Source: Caulobacter sp. (GTDB taxonomy: Bacteria; Pseudomonadota; Alphaproteobacteria; Caulobacterales; Caulobacteraceae). From it: DNA of 64,000 nucleotides. How positions within the stretch are numbered: the first letter of the stretch is position 1; every line of letters starts with the position of its first letter. Position numbers and translations under genes: made by a program. This document shows positions 8,846-17,433 of the stretch, piece by piece. The stretch spans positions 62,001 to 126,000 of the forward strand of contig WGLL01000004.1 of the NCBI GenBank assembly GCA_016125585.1, in the 5' to 3' direction. The notes beneath the pieces were generated by a model, which saw nothing but the letters and a program-made list of their open reading frames with translations, did not search any database and was not told the origin of the DNA.

Positions 8846-9373
8846 CTATTTCACCGGCCGGACGGGGTTGGACCCGTCCCAGTCGCGGGCCTTGTTGCGG
8901 ATGTGCTCGAAGAAGGCGCCCTTGCCGCCGCTGATGTCGGAGATCTCGACCACCGTGCCCGGATGGGCCTGGGTGTCGAAATAGGCGAACCGCCCCTGCG
9001 GCCCGCCGATCTGGCCCTCGTGGCCGACCCGGTAGCCGAGCGACAGGGCCTTGTCGTAGAGGCCCTGGTAGTCGCGGGTCCAGTAGCTCATGTGCTGCAG
9101 GCCCTCGTGCCCGGCGTCGAGGAACTCGCGGTACATCGAGGGCGCGTCATTGGTCTGCTGGATCAGTTCGATCTGCAGATCGCCGCTGTTGGCCAGGGCG
9201 ATGCTCATCTTGACGTCGGACGGCTGGCCCCGATGGCGAAACCAATCGGTCTTCACCTCCTCGATGAAATACCAGGGCCCGACGCCCAGCACCCGGACCC
9301 AGTGGTCCATCGCCGCATGGATGTCGCGGACGACATAGCCGTTCTGGCAGACGGCGCCGAAGATGCGGCTCAT
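8846..9373 (-). CDS. VOC-superfamily (glyoxalase-like) protein
   Basis: A 175-residue protein of the vicinal-oxygen-chelate fold. It opens with a strand-helix module (QNGYVVRDIHAAMDHWVRVLGVGPWYF) and has probable metal-ligand positions in IELIQQ and VVEISD plus a histidine in LQHMSYWTRD. It resembles the Glyoxalase_4/methylmalonyl-CoA epimerase-like group. Lyase, epimerase or dioxygenase activity cannot be told from the sequence. The downstream neighbour on the same strand is a GST-convergent gap, and the upstream neighbour is an HtrA-like gene 23 bases away. Confidence 0.8.
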   Translation of the reverse strand: MSRIFGAVCQNGYVVRDIHAAMDHWVRVLGVGPWYFIEEVKTDWFRHRGQPSDVKMSIALANSGDLQIELIQQTNDAPSMYREFLDAGHEGLQHMSYWTRDYQGLYDKALSLGYRVGHEGQIGGPQGRFAYFDTQAHPGTVVEISDISGGKGAFFEHIRNKARDWDGSNPVRPVK

Positions 9374-9396
9374 GGGAACCGGCCTCCCTGTGAGCC

Positions 9397-10494
9397 CTAG
9401 CCGTGCTTCTTGCGGGCCTTGGGCGTCACCTTGACGGTCATCCGCTTGCCGGCGCGGATCAGTTCGAAGCTGATCAGGCGGTCGATGCTGCCCGGTCCGA
9501 GGACGCGGAGCAGGTCGTCGAGGCCGGTCAGCGGCTTGCCGTCGGCGGCGATGATCAGGTCGCCCTCGGCCAGTCCGGCCTTAGCGGCGGGGCCGTGCGG
9601 CTCCACGGCGGCGACCCAGACGGCGTAGGCCTGGGTCACCCCGGCGGCGCGGGCCATGGCGGGCGGCACCGGCGTCTGCTGGGCGACCACGCCGATCGAG
9701 CCGCGCCGCACATGGCCGTGGGCCAGCAGCTCGGCCATCACGAAGCTGGCGGTGTTGGCGGCGACGGCGAAGCAGAGGCCCTGGGCGCCGGAGATCACGG
9801 CGGTGGCGATGCCGACCACCTCGCCGGCGCTGTTGACCAGCGGGCCGCCGCTGTTGCCGTAGTTGAGGGCGGCGTCGGTCTGGATCAGGTCCTCGATCAG
9901 CCGGCCGCGCTCGCCGCGCAGCGAGCGGCCGAGAGCGGAGACCACCCCGGTGGTGACGGTGGCCTCGAAGCCCAGCGGGGCCCCGATGGCGATGACCAGC
10001 TGTCCCCGGCGCAGGGTCTTGGAGTCGCCCAGCTTTGCGTGGGGCAGGCGCACGCTCTGCTCGACCTTGAGCAGGGCGATGTCGGTGTCGGGATCATCGC
10101 CGACACAGCGGGCGGTCAGGGCGCGGCCCTCGGCGGTGATGATGGCGAAGCGGGAGAAGCCCTGGACCACATGGCTGTTGGTCAGGATCAGGCCCTCGGC
10201 CGAGACGATGAAGCCCGAGCCCTCGCCGGCGAAGCTGCGGTCGGAGGTCAGGGGCTGGACGCGCACCACGGCCGGACCGACGTGTTCCACGGCCCGCACC
10301 ACGGCGTTGGAATAGGCGTCCAGCAGGTCGGTCTCGGCGGCGGGCATGGCCGGCAGGGTCGCCCGCGCCTCGAGCGTCGCCTCGGAGCCGGCGTCAAAGA
10401 CGAAGTCGGCCTCGGGCGGAAAGGCGAAGGCCGGCAGCCGCCGACGCGGCGCCCGCCGCGCCTGATGGAACGACTGATACTTGCGACCCTTCAT
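9397..10494 (-). CDS. HtrA/DegP-like serine protease with one PDZ domain
   Basis: A trypsin-like S1C protease with a complete triad: His108 (LTNSHVV), Asp138 (DPDTDIALLKV) and Ser215 (NYGNSGGPLV). A single PDZ domain (ANTASF…GPAAKAGLAEGDLIIAADGKPL) follows at about residues 240-350. The family degrades or chaperones misfolded envelope proteins. The first 50 residues are arginine-rich with no Sec signal or membrane anchor, and a second start at Met50 also gives no signal peptide. Either the export signal is atypical or this paralogue works in the cytoplasm. Confidence 0.88.
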   Translation of the reverse strand: MKGRKYQSFHQARRAPRRRLPAFAFPPEADFVFDAGSEATLEARATLPAMPAAETDLLDAYSNAVVRAVEHVGPAVVRVQPLTSDRSFAGEGSGFIVSAEGLILTNSHVVQGFSRFAIITAEGRALTARCVGDDPDTDIALLKVEQSVRLPHAKLGDSKTLRRGQLVIAIGAPLGFEATVTTGVVSALGRSLRGERGRLIEDLIQTDAALNYGNSGGPLVNSAGEVVGIATAVISGAQGLCFAVAANTASFVMAELLAHGHVRRGSIGVVAQQTPVPPAMARAAGVTQAYAVWVAAVEPHGPAAKAGLAEGDLIIAADGKPLTGLDDLLRVLGPGSIDRLISFELIRAGKRMTVKVTPKARKKHG

Positions 10495-10602
10495 AACGCC
10501 CCCAGGTCCCCATGGTTAACAGGGAGTGAACCACCGCCCGGCCATGGCGCCAAGAGGCGCTCGCCTGTCAGCAGGCATTTGGCGCGCCGCAGTCTCCCGG
10601 CC

Positions 10603-11172
10603 CTAGAAGCCCTTGAGGTCCGGATCGAGGCTCTGGCCCTCGTCCAGCTGCACCCCGAAGCTGTTCAGCATCATGCAGACCTGGGTGTACTGGCCGGCGG
10701 TGAAGACCACGTCCATGCACTGCTTGTCGCTGAAATGAGCCTTCAGGGCCGACCATGTGGCGTCGGTGATGAACTGGTCGGCGTGAAGCTCGTCGCTGGC
10801 GGCGATCAGGGCGGCGTCGGCGGCGCTCCAGCCGCCGTCGCGGCCCTGTTTGATGCGGACGATCTCGTCGTCGCTCAGGCCGGCGCGGCGGCCGATCGGC
10901 ACATGCTGGGTCCATTCATAGCCCGACTTGCACAGATAGCCGATGCGCAGGATGACGACCTCCCGCTCCCGCGCGGGCAGGTCATTCTTCTTCGACAGCA
11001 CATACTCGCCCCAGCCGAGGAAGCCTTTCAGCGCCGACGGCGCGTTGGCCAGGGTGCGGAAGATATTGAGGACCGGGCGGCCCGAGCCGATCATCGGCGC
11101 GAGCACCGCCTTCTGATCGTCTGTCAGCCGGCCATCAAGGACCGGGGCGATGCGGGGAGCGGTCAGGCGCAT
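10603..11172 (-). CDS. Carboxymuconolactone decarboxylase (AhpD-like) family protein
   Basis: A 189-residue all-alpha protein with the family core (PAREREVVILRIGYLCKSGYEWTQHVPIGRRAGLSDDEI). The CxxC redox pair of AhpD is absent: only one Cys stands before the YEWTQH motif. A peroxiredoxin-reductase role is therefore unlikely, and a gamma-carboxymuconolactone decarboxylase-like or unknown role is more probable. It is a single gene with no aromatic-degradation genes beside it. Confidence 0.82.
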   Translation of the reverse strand: MRLTAPRIAPVLDGRLTDDQKAVLAPMIGSGRPVLNIFRTLANAPSALKGFLGWGEYVLSKKNDLPAREREVVILRIGYLCKSGYEWTQHVPIGRRAGLSDDEIVRIKQGRDGGWSAADAALIAASDELHADQFITDATWSALKAHFSDKQCMDVVFTAGQYTQVCMMLNSFGVQLDEGQSLDPDLKGF

Positions 11173-11252
11173 GGCGTTTCCTCTGTTCTGTTGTCGACAG
11201 GATAACCAGACCGCGCCCGGGCCGCGACCGATTCCGGACCCACGACCCGGCG

Positions 11253-11284
11253 CCGTCAGGGCGTCAGGGCGTCAGGGCGTCAGG
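11253..11284. repeat. Tandem 8-bp repeat at the 3' end of the receiver-kinase gene
   Basis: Four units of GCGTCAGG (the first reads CCGTCAGG). The stop codon of the receiver-HisKA_2 gene falls inside the array. The unit length is not a multiple of three, so a change in copy number would alter the last residues. Confidence 0.8.
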
Positions 11285-12321
11285 GGCTCGGACGGAATTC
11301 GCAGGACCGCGCGGGTGCCGGTGGGGCCCGGCTCGTAGTCGAGGCGGGTCTTCAGGCTGGCGGCCATGGCCGAGATGATCCGGCTGCCCAGGCCCGTGCC
11401 GGTCGCCGGAGCGGCGGGATCGAAGCCCGCGCCGTCGTCCTCGACGCGGAGGACCAGATCGTCGCCGTCCCGCAGCAGGTGGATGCGCACCTCGCCCGGA
11501 GCGTCGGCCGGGTAGGCGTATTTGCAGGCGTTGGAGACCAGCTCATTGACTATGACGCCCAGGGAGACGGCCCGGTCCGTCTGCAGGCGGGCAGGCTCCA
11601 CCGACAGTCGCAGGGCGCGCGGCGCCGCAGGCGTCGACCAGGCGCTGGCCAGATCCTCGACCATCGAGGCGAGGTAGCCCTCCAGATCCACCGCCTCCAC
11701 ATCGTCGGTGGTGTAGAGGCGGCGATGGACCTGGCCGATGGCGGCGATTCGCTGTTGGGTGTCGGCCAGGGCGGCCTTGGCGGCCGGGTCGGCGAGGGCG
11801 CCGGCCTGCATGTGAACGAAGGCCGAGACCATCTGCAGGCTGTTGGCTACCCGGTGGTTGACCTCGCTCAGCAGGGCGGCGAGGCGCGCGTTGCTGGCCT
11901 GGACGGCGGCCTCGGCCTCGTCCCGGGCGCTGCGCAGCGCCACCTGCTCAAGCGCTTGGCGGAAGGACCGGTCGAGCAGGTCGAAGAAGTCATCGCCGAC
12001 GGTCTTGACCACATAGTCGTCGGCGCCCGCCTTCAGGGCGGCGACGGCGACCCGACTTTCCTCGGAGCCGGTGACATAGATGACGGGCGCGCGATTGCCG
12101 GCCCGGGTCAGCAGCCCCAGGGTCGCCAAGCCGTCCTGTCCCGGCATGTAGTGGTCGACGGCGATCAGCTCGAACGGCGTGGCGACCGCCATGCTGACGC
12201 CCTCCTCGCCGCCGGCCGCGGTCGTCACCTGGTAGCCGCGCCTTTGCAAGGCCCGGCTGGCGAGGCGCCGCAGCCCCTCGTCGTCATCGATATAGAGGAC
12301 CCGCGGGCCTTCGGCTGTCAC
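11272..12321 (-). CDS. Receiver-HisKA_2 histidine kinase
   Basis: A 349-residue cytoplasmic protein with an N-terminal receiver (acidic DDD near residue 12, phosphoacceptor Asp56 in AVDHYMPG, switch Lys106 in VVKT) followed by a HisKA_2 dimerisation domain with His156 (EVNHRVANSLQM) and a HATPase_c domain (NELVSNACKYA, DDGAGFD, GTGLGSRI). Families with this order act as general-stress or light-type output kinases switched by phosphorylation of their own receiver. It overlaps the upstream receiver gene by 4 bases, so the two are translationally coupled, and with the CHASE3 kinase they form a likely phosphorelay. Confidence 0.9.
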   Translation of the reverse strand: MTAEGPRVLYIDDDEGLRRLASRALQRRGYQVTTAAGGEEGVSMAVATPFELIAVDHYMPGQDGLATLGLLTRAGNRAPVIYVTGSEESRVAVAALKAGADDYVVKTVGDDFFDLLDRSFRQALEQVALRSARDEAEAAVQASNARLAALLSEVNHRVANSLQMVSAFVHMQAGALADPAAKAALADTQQRIAAIGQVHRRLYTTDDVEAVDLEGYLASMVEDLASAWSTPAAPRALRLSVEPARLQTDRAVSLGVIVNELVSNACKYAYPADAPGEVRIHLLRDGDDLVLRVEDDGAGFDPAAPATGTGLGSRIISAMAASLKTRLDYEPGPTGTRAVLRIPSEPLTP

Positions 12322-12761
12322 GCGGCGCCGTCGATGTCAGGGACCTGGATCACCGACAGGAAGAGGCCAAGCTGGCGGATGGCCTGGGCGAAGGCTTCAT
12401 AGTTGACCGGCTTGGTGATGTAGACGTTGCAGCCGAGGTCATAGCAGCGCTGGATTTCCACCTTGTCGTCGGTGGTGGTCAGCACCACGACCGGGGTGCG
12501 TTTCAGCGGGCCTTCCTCGCGCTTGATCCGCACCAGGATGTCGGTGCCGCTCATGTCCGGCAGGTTGAGATCAAGCAGGATGAGCGCCGGGCCATTCAGC
12601 GACGGACCGTCCGCGGCCGACTCCAGAAAGGCCAGGGCGCTGGTGCCGTCAAGGAAGTGACGGATCTGGTTGTTGATCCCGGCCCGGCGGATGTTTTTCT
12701 CGATCAGACGGGCGTGACCCTCGTCGTCCTCGATCATCACAATGGTGACTGGGTGGGTCAT
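12318..12761 (-). CDS. Single-domain response regulator (Rcp1-like)
   Basis: A 147-residue stand-alone receiver with acidic pair Asp12-Asp13, phosphoacceptor Asp64 (LLDLNLPDMSG), Thr in VVLTTT and Lys in ITKPVN. The extended NLPDMSGTDILVRIK loop resembles the Rcp1-type shuttles that accept phosphate from sensor kinases. There is no output domain. Its start overlaps the stop of the CHASE3 kinase gene by 4 bases and its stop overlaps the receiver-kinase gene by 4 bases, placing it in the middle of a coupled three-gene operon. Confidence 0.9.
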   Translation of the reverse strand: MTHPVTIVMIEDDEGHARLIEKNIRRAGINNQIRHFLDGTSALAFLESAADGPSLNGPALILLDLNLPDMSGTDILVRIKREEGPLKRTPVVVLTTTDDKVEIQRCYDLGCNVYITKPVNYEAFAQAIRQLGLFLSVIQVPDIDGAA

Positions 12762-14242
12762 TCAGACGCCCTCTCGGGAAGAAGTACAGCGGGAAGGGAA
12801 AGCCGGAAGGTGGCCCCCTGGTCAAGTTCGGAGTCGCAGGAGATCACCCCGCCCAGGCGATAGGCAAGCGCCCGGACGTGGGCGAGGCCGATTCCCTCCC
12901 CGGGCTGGTCCTGCACGCCGGAGCGGCGGAACAGGTCGAAGATGCGGTCGTGGTCCTTGGGGTCGATGCCGCGACCGTTGTCCTGCACCTCATAGATGGC
13001 CCGGATTCCATCCATCCGGCCGCGGACAGTGATCTCTCCCGGCCGGCCCGGTTGAAGATATTTGGTGGCGTTCTCGATCAGGTTGGACAGGATCTGCTCC
13101 ATGGCCACCCGGTCGCTGACCAGATCAGGCAGCGCCTCGACGGTGATGCTCGCGCCGAGTTCGTCGGTGCGGTGTTTCAGGCTGGCGGCGATGCCGGCGA
13201 CCAGGCCATGCATGTCGAGAAGCTCGGGCGCCAGGACCCGGCGGCCGTCGCGGGACAGCCTGAGGATGGCGTTGATCAGCCGATCCATCTTCTGGGTCGA
13301 GGCGCGGATGAATCCCGCCGCCTCGGGAAGGTCGGTCCGCACCGCCTCCCGGGCCTCGTCTGTGAGAATGCCGGGCGCCTCGGCCTCCGCCCGCGTCACC
13401 AGGTCCTGCAGCGGTATCGACGCCGCCTCAAGTTCGGAGGTGAAGCCCATGATGTTGACCAGGGGCGAGCGCAGATCATGGGAGACGATGTAGGCGAACC
13501 GCTGGATCTCGTCGTTGGCCCGGCGCAGATCGACAGTGCGGTCCTCGACCGCGCTTTCCAGGCTGGCGTTGAGCTTGAAGAGGTCGCGGCGCGAGCGGGT
13601 AAGATCGCGGGTGTACTGGAAGATGACGAAGACCGACCCGCCGGCCACCGCCAGCAGCAGCAGCAGGGTCAGGCCCAGCGACCATTTCAGGAAGCTGACG
13701 CCGCGCTCCTGTCGCGCCGCCCGCTCCTTCAGCAGCCGGCTCTCCTCCTCGCCGATGTCGAACAGCAGGGTCCGCATGGACTCCATGGTCGCCAGGTTGT
13801 TGTCATTGCGGAACATCCCGACGGCGGAAATCTGACGGCCGCGCCGCACCATGTCGGCCGATTGCCGCATCAGCGCCGACTGCATGGCCGCCAGGGGACG
13901 GAGCCTGTCCAGCCGCGCCTGTTGATGGGGGTTGTCGCGGGTCAGATCGACCAGCCGGTCGAAGGCCGGGGGAAGGTCGTCGGCGGTTTCGACGAACACC
14001 TGGCGATAGCGGTCGTCCGGCTTGAGAAGATAGCCGCGCCGCGCCGCCTCGGCCCGCTCGGCCAGCACCCGGTACTGATAGACCGCGCCCTGGACCTGAT
14101 AGGTGTGGTCCACCGCCTGATTGTAATCCTGGTTGCGCTGGATGCTCCAGCCGATCAGCCCGCCGGCCGCCAGAAGCGCCAGGAAGCCGATGACAACGGC
14201 GCCCAGAACCAGGCGGTTGAAGAGACGGTCGGTGATGGTCAT
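12758..14242 (-). CDS. CHASE3-domain sensor histidine kinase
   Basis: A 494-residue inner-membrane kinase. A first membrane helix (residues 10-32) is followed by a periplasmic CHASE3 domain (YRVLAERAEAARRGYLLKPDD), a second helix (about 187-208), then HisKA with His255 (FAYIVSHDLRSPLVN) and HATPase_c (NLIENATKYL, DNGRGIDP, GEGIGLAHVRALA). The dimerisation region carries a roughly 40-residue acidic insert after the H-box. ATG 14242 is chosen because it begins the first helix. The frame upstream is not membrane-like. The ligand is unknown. Confidence 0.9.
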   Translation of the reverse strand: MTITDRLFNRLVLGAVVIGFLALLAAGGLIGWSIQRNQDYNQAVDHTYQVQGAVYQYRVLAERAEAARRGYLLKPDDRYRQVFVETADDLPPAFDRLVDLTRDNPHQQARLDRLRPLAAMQSALMRQSADMVRRGRQISAVGMFRNDNNLATMESMRTLLFDIGEEESRLLKERAARQERGVSFLKWSLGLTLLLLLAVAGGSVFVIFQYTRDLTRSRRDLFKLNASLESAVEDRTVDLRRANDEIQRFAYIVSHDLRSPLVNIMGFTSELEAASIPLQDLVTRAEAEAPGILTDEAREAVRTDLPEAAGFIRASTQKMDRLINAILRLSRDGRRVLAPELLDMHGLVAGIAASLKHRTDELGASITVEALPDLVSDRVAMEQILSNLIENATKYLQPGRPGEITVRGRMDGIRAIYEVQDNGRGIDPKDHDRIFDLFRRSGVQDQPGEGIGLAHVRALAYRLGGVISCDSELDQGATFRLSLPAVLLPERASE

Positions 14243-14322
14243 TCGGACGCCGGGCTGATCATGCCCAAGGCAATAGCCATCGCGCCGGTCTCGCGCCAGC
14301 AACCACCCGACATAGCCGCCCC

Positions 14323-15543
14323 CTAGTTGTCGAGGCCCCCGGTCAGCACCGCCTCGGCGAAGCCGCAATGCATGGCGATTCCGCGGGCCATGACCTGTTC
14401 GTCGAGGGTCATGCGGTTCGAATGCAGGGCGCAGCAGGCGCGGTAGTCGCCGCCGACGCCGACCGGGGCGGCGCCCAGGAAGGCCATGGCGCCGGGCGCC
14501 TTCTGCAGGACATAGGAGAAGTCCTCCGCGCCCATCATCGGATTTTCCATGGTGTGCCAGGCGCTGTCGCCATAGAGGGCGGTGGCGGTCTGTTCGGCCA
14601 GGCGCACGGCGGCGGCGTTGTTGACCGTGACCGGGAAGCCCAGTTCGATCTCCACCTCGGCGCGGCAGCCATGGGCCGCGGCGACATTCTCGGCCACCTG
14701 GCGCACGCCCTGGCGCACCAGCTCCCGCGAGCGCTCGGAGAGAGTGCGGAAGGTGCCGCGCATCAGCGCGTATTCCGGGATGATGTTGTAGGTGGTGCCG
14801 GCGTCGATATGGGCGATGGTCAGGACGGCGGGATCAAACACCGAGACCCGGCGGGTGATGAAGCTCTGCAGGGCGGTGACGATCTCGCAGGCGACGGGGA
14901 TCGGATCGACGGCGTCCTGCGGCATGGAGGCGTGGCCGCCGGCGCCCAGGACCTTGATGCGGATGCTGTCGGAGGAAGCCAGCAGCGGCCCTGCCCGGCT
15001 GGCGAAGGTTCCGGTCGGCATGTTGGGCGAGATGTGCAGGGCGAAGGCGGCGTCCGGCAGGGGATCGATCAGGCCGTCTTCAAGCATGAAGCGGGCGCCG
15101 TGGTGGCCCTCTTCCCCCGGCTGGAACATGAACATCACCGTGCCCGGCAGCTTGTCCCGCCGCGCGCACAGGGCCCGGGCGGCGCCGGCCAGCATGGCGA
15201 CATGGGTGTCGTGACCGCAGGCGTGCATGGCCCCGGCGATGCCGCTGGAAAACTCCAGGCCTGTGTCTTCGGTGAGGGGCAGGGCGTCCATGTCGCCGCG
15301 CAAAAGGACGGTGCGGCCATTGGCGCTGCCGCGCAGGATGGCCAGCACGCCGGTGGTCGAGGGGCCCTGGCGGATTTCCAGCGGCAGGCCTTCCAGCGCC
15401 TTGAGCACCTTGGCCGTGGTCTTGGGCAGGTCCAGGCCCAGTTCCGGCTCCCGGTGAATGGCCCGCCGCAACTCGATGGCGTCATGCAGCCCCGCGTCGC
15501 CGGCGTCGGTCCAGGCTTTGGCATCGATGGTCAGGGCGTTCAT
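14323..15543 (-). CDS. M20-family amidohydrolase
   Basis: A 406-residue metallo-amidohydrolase of the hippurate hydrolase/IAA-amino acid hydrolase group. The metal-binding core (LRGDMDALPL, HACGHDTHVAML, MFQPGEEGHHGA) and the dimerisation domain (IRIKVLGAGGHASMPQ) are intact. It hydrolyses N-acyl or similar amide bonds, but the substrate is not predictable. ATG 15543 (MNALTIDAKAW) is preferred. The longer frame reads through an intergenic repeat. Confidence 0.9.
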   Translation of the reverse strand: MNALTIDAKAWTDAGDAGLHDAIELRRAIHREPELGLDLPKTTAKVLKALEGLPLEIRQGPSTTGVLAILRGSANGRTVLLRGDMDALPLTEDTGLEFSSGIAGAMHACGHDTHVAMLAGAARALCARRDKLPGTVMFMFQPGEEGHHGARFMLEDGLIDPLPDAAFALHISPNMPTGTFASRAGPLLASSDSIRIKVLGAGGHASMPQDAVDPIPVACEIVTALQSFITRRVSVFDPAVLTIAHIDAGTTYNIIPEYALMRGTFRTLSERSRELVRQGVRQVAENVAAAHGCRAEVEIELGFPVTVNNAAAVRLAEQTATALYGDSAWHTMENPMMGAEDFSYVLQKAPGAMAFLGAAPVGVGGDYRACCALHSNRMTLDEQVMARGIAMHCGFAEAVLTGGLDN

Positions 15544-15580
15544 GGGGGCTCTCTGATTGATGCAATCAAATGCATTAAAG

Positions 15581-15750
15581 CCCTTCCCCCTGGAGGGGGG
15601 AAGGGTTGGGTTGGGGGTGGAGGTCCTGGCGACCACGCGGAGCCTGCAGGAAGAGCGCCCGCGGGTCGTTCGGAGACGATCAACAACAGCCAGCCTGCAC
15701 CGACCGCCGCCACCCCCATCCCCGACCCTTCCCCTTTCCAGGGGGAAGGG
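15581..15750. repeat. Inverted pair of C/G-tract repeats
   Basis: The unit at 15581-15620 (CCCTTCCCCCTGGAGGGGGG then GAAGGG-type sequence) recurs inverted at 15710-15750. Each unit is itself a short palindrome. They occupy the 214-base gap between the M20 gene and the PagL-like gene, and no gene lies between them. Confidence 0.75.
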
Positions 15751-15757
15751 CGATCTT

Positions 15758-16306
15758 TCAGAACTTCCTGATCAGCCGGACCGAGATCACGTCGAGACCG
15801 GGGTTCTGGTCGCCGGCCAGGCCGCCGTGGCTGAGGTGGAAATAGGCCGCCTCGCTGGACCAGTCCCTGTTCATCCGCCAGCCAACGGCCGCTTCCGACG
15901 CGATCAACACCCGGCTGCCGAAATAGATGCGGTCGGGCGTCTTCTGATAGTCCTCCGACGGGCCGTCGTGGATGCCGAGCCCGACGCTGAGCTGGGCGTA
16001 GAAGGGCGTCTCGTCATTGTCCCAGAAGCGGCGCATCAGCCCGCCGGCGATATAGTCGGTGCCGCCGGCGGTGTTGACCGAACCCGAGGCCCACAGGCGG
16101 AAGGAGCCGAACGGCTTCATGCCCTCGATCGGCTCGGTGCGTCCGTGGATTTCGATGTCGGCGCCGCTTTCGAAGCAGCACTGGGCTTTCCACAGGTCGA
16201 CGTCATGGGCGGCGACGCCGACGCCGACCTCGCCGGCCCGGGCCGCGCCGGCCGCCAGGGACGAGATCGACAGGACGGCCATCGCCGCCATCATTCCAAA
16301 ACGCAT
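15758..16306 (-). CDS. PagL-like lipid A 3-O-deacylase (acyloxyacyl hydrolase family)
   Basis: A 182-residue outer-membrane beta-barrel protein with a signal peptide ending near GAARA|GEVG. The C terminus carries the PagL signature with catalytic His157 and Ser159 (YFHLSHGGLAGDQNPGLD) and ends in aromatic F. The acidic third member of the triad would be Asp172, where the Pseudomonas enzyme has Glu. It is predicted to trim the 3-O-linked acyl chain from lipid A. ATG 16306 starts the signal peptide. The gene is divergent from the ammonia-lyase gene with about 104 bases between starts. Confidence 0.82.
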   Translation of the reverse strand: MRFGMMAAMAVLSISSLAAGAARAGEVGVGVAAHDVDLWKAQCCFESGADIEIHGRTEPIEGMKPFGSFRLWASGSVNTAGGTDYIAGGLMRRFWDNDETPFYAQLSVGLGIHDGPSEDYQKTPDRIYFGSRVLIASEAAVGWRMNRDWSSEAAYFHLSHGGLAGDQNPGLDVISVRLIRKF

Positions 16307-16410
16307 AGCCGCCACCCCCGATTGAAGCCGAAGCTCGGTCTTACGGTCTTTGAGGGATCGGCGCAAAGGGCTAGTCAGGGGAGGCGCAATCGAAGGACGC
16401 CGCAACCGCC

Positions 16411-17388
16411 ATGACCATCACATTCGCCGACGTCGAAGCCGCGGCCCAGCGTCTGGAAGGCCTGGCCGTGGTCACCCCGGTCATCGAGAGCCCGGCCCTG
16501 AACGAGCGTCTGGGCGGCCGGGTGCTCCTCAAGCCGGAGACCCTGCAGCGGGGCGGAGCGTTCAAGTTCCGCGGGGCGATGAACAAGCTGTCGCGGCTGA
16601 CCCTTGAGGAACGGGCGCGGGGCGTCGTGGCCTGCTCCAGCGGCAACCATGCCCAGGGCGTGGCGCTGGCCGCGAGAATGCTGGGCGCACCGGCGGTGAT
16701 CGTCATGCCCGCCGACGCGCCGCAGATGAAGGTGGCCAATACCCGCGCCTACGGGGCCGAGATCGTCATCTACGATCGCTACAGCGAGGACCGCGAGGCC
16801 ATTGTCCAGGGCATCGCCGCCGAGCGCGGCATGACCATCGTCTGGCCCTATGACGACTACGACATCATCGCCGGTCAGGGGACAGTCGGCCTGGAGCTGG
16901 AAGCCCAGGCGCGGGGCGCCGGCGCGACCCTGGATCTGGTGGTCAGTCCGGCCGGCGGCGGCGGCCTGCTCTCGGGCATCGCCACGGCCCTGAAACAGCT
17001 GTCGCCGTCGACCCGGGTCTGGGGCGTCGAGCCGGCGACCTATGACGACATTGTCCGGTCGCTGGCGGCTGGCGAGCGGCTGGGGGTCGATCCGGCGGCC
17101 CGCACCATCTGCGACGCCCTGCAGACGCCCTCGCCGGGCAAGCTGACCTTCCCGATCATCCAGAGCGACGTCGCCGGGGTGATAACCGTGACCGACGCCG
17201 AGGTCGCCGAGGCCATGCGGTTCGCCTTCACCTGGCTGAAGCTGGTGGTCGAGCCGGGCGGCTGCGTGGCCCTGGCCGCGCTGCTGGCCGGCAAGCTGCC
17301 GCTGGAGGGCCAGACCGCCGGGGTGGTGCTGTCAGGCGGCAACGTCGATCCGGGCCTGTTCGCCCGGGTGCTGGCCGGAGAGATCTGA
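16411..17388 (+). CDS. PLP-dependent ammonia-lyase (threonine/hydroxyaspartate dehydratase family)
   Basis: A 325-residue fold-type II PLP enzyme. The PLP lysine is in AFKFRGAMN, the glycine-rich phosphate loop is SPAGGGGLLSG, and substrate-site SSGNHAQG is intact. There is no C-terminal ACT regulatory domain, which argues against biosynthetic threonine deaminase and for the serine racemase/threo-3-hydroxyaspartate ammonia-lyase group. The next gene, 45 bases downstream, is a 3-hydroxy-D-aspartate aldolase homologue. This pairing is known from hydroxyaspartate metabolism (BhcB/BhcC), so that role is inferred. Confidence 0.85.
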   Translation: MTITFADVEAAAQRLEGLAVVTPVIESPALNERLGGRVLLKPETLQRGGAFKFRGAMNKLSRLTLEERARGVVACSSGNHAQGVALAARMLGAPAVIVMPADAPQMKVANTRAYGAEIVIYDRYSEDREAIVQGIAAERGMTIVWPYDDYDIIAGQGTVGLELEAQARGAGATLDLVVSPAGGGGLLSGIATALKQLSPSTRVWGVEPATYDDIVRSLAAGERLGVDPAARTICDALQTPSPGKLTFPIIQSDVAGVITVTDAEVAEAMRFAFTWLKLVVEPGGCVALAALLAGKLPLEGQTAGVVLSGGNVDPGLFARVLAGEI

Positions 17389-17433
17389 AACCGAAACCTT
17401 TCCCCCTCCGCGAGGACGGGAGAAGATGGCGGC

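Noticed and set aside
10603-11172. AhpD alkyl-hydroperoxide reductase partner
   Set aside because: The CxxC redox motif needed for that function is missing, so only the wider carboxymuconolactone decarboxylase family is assigned.
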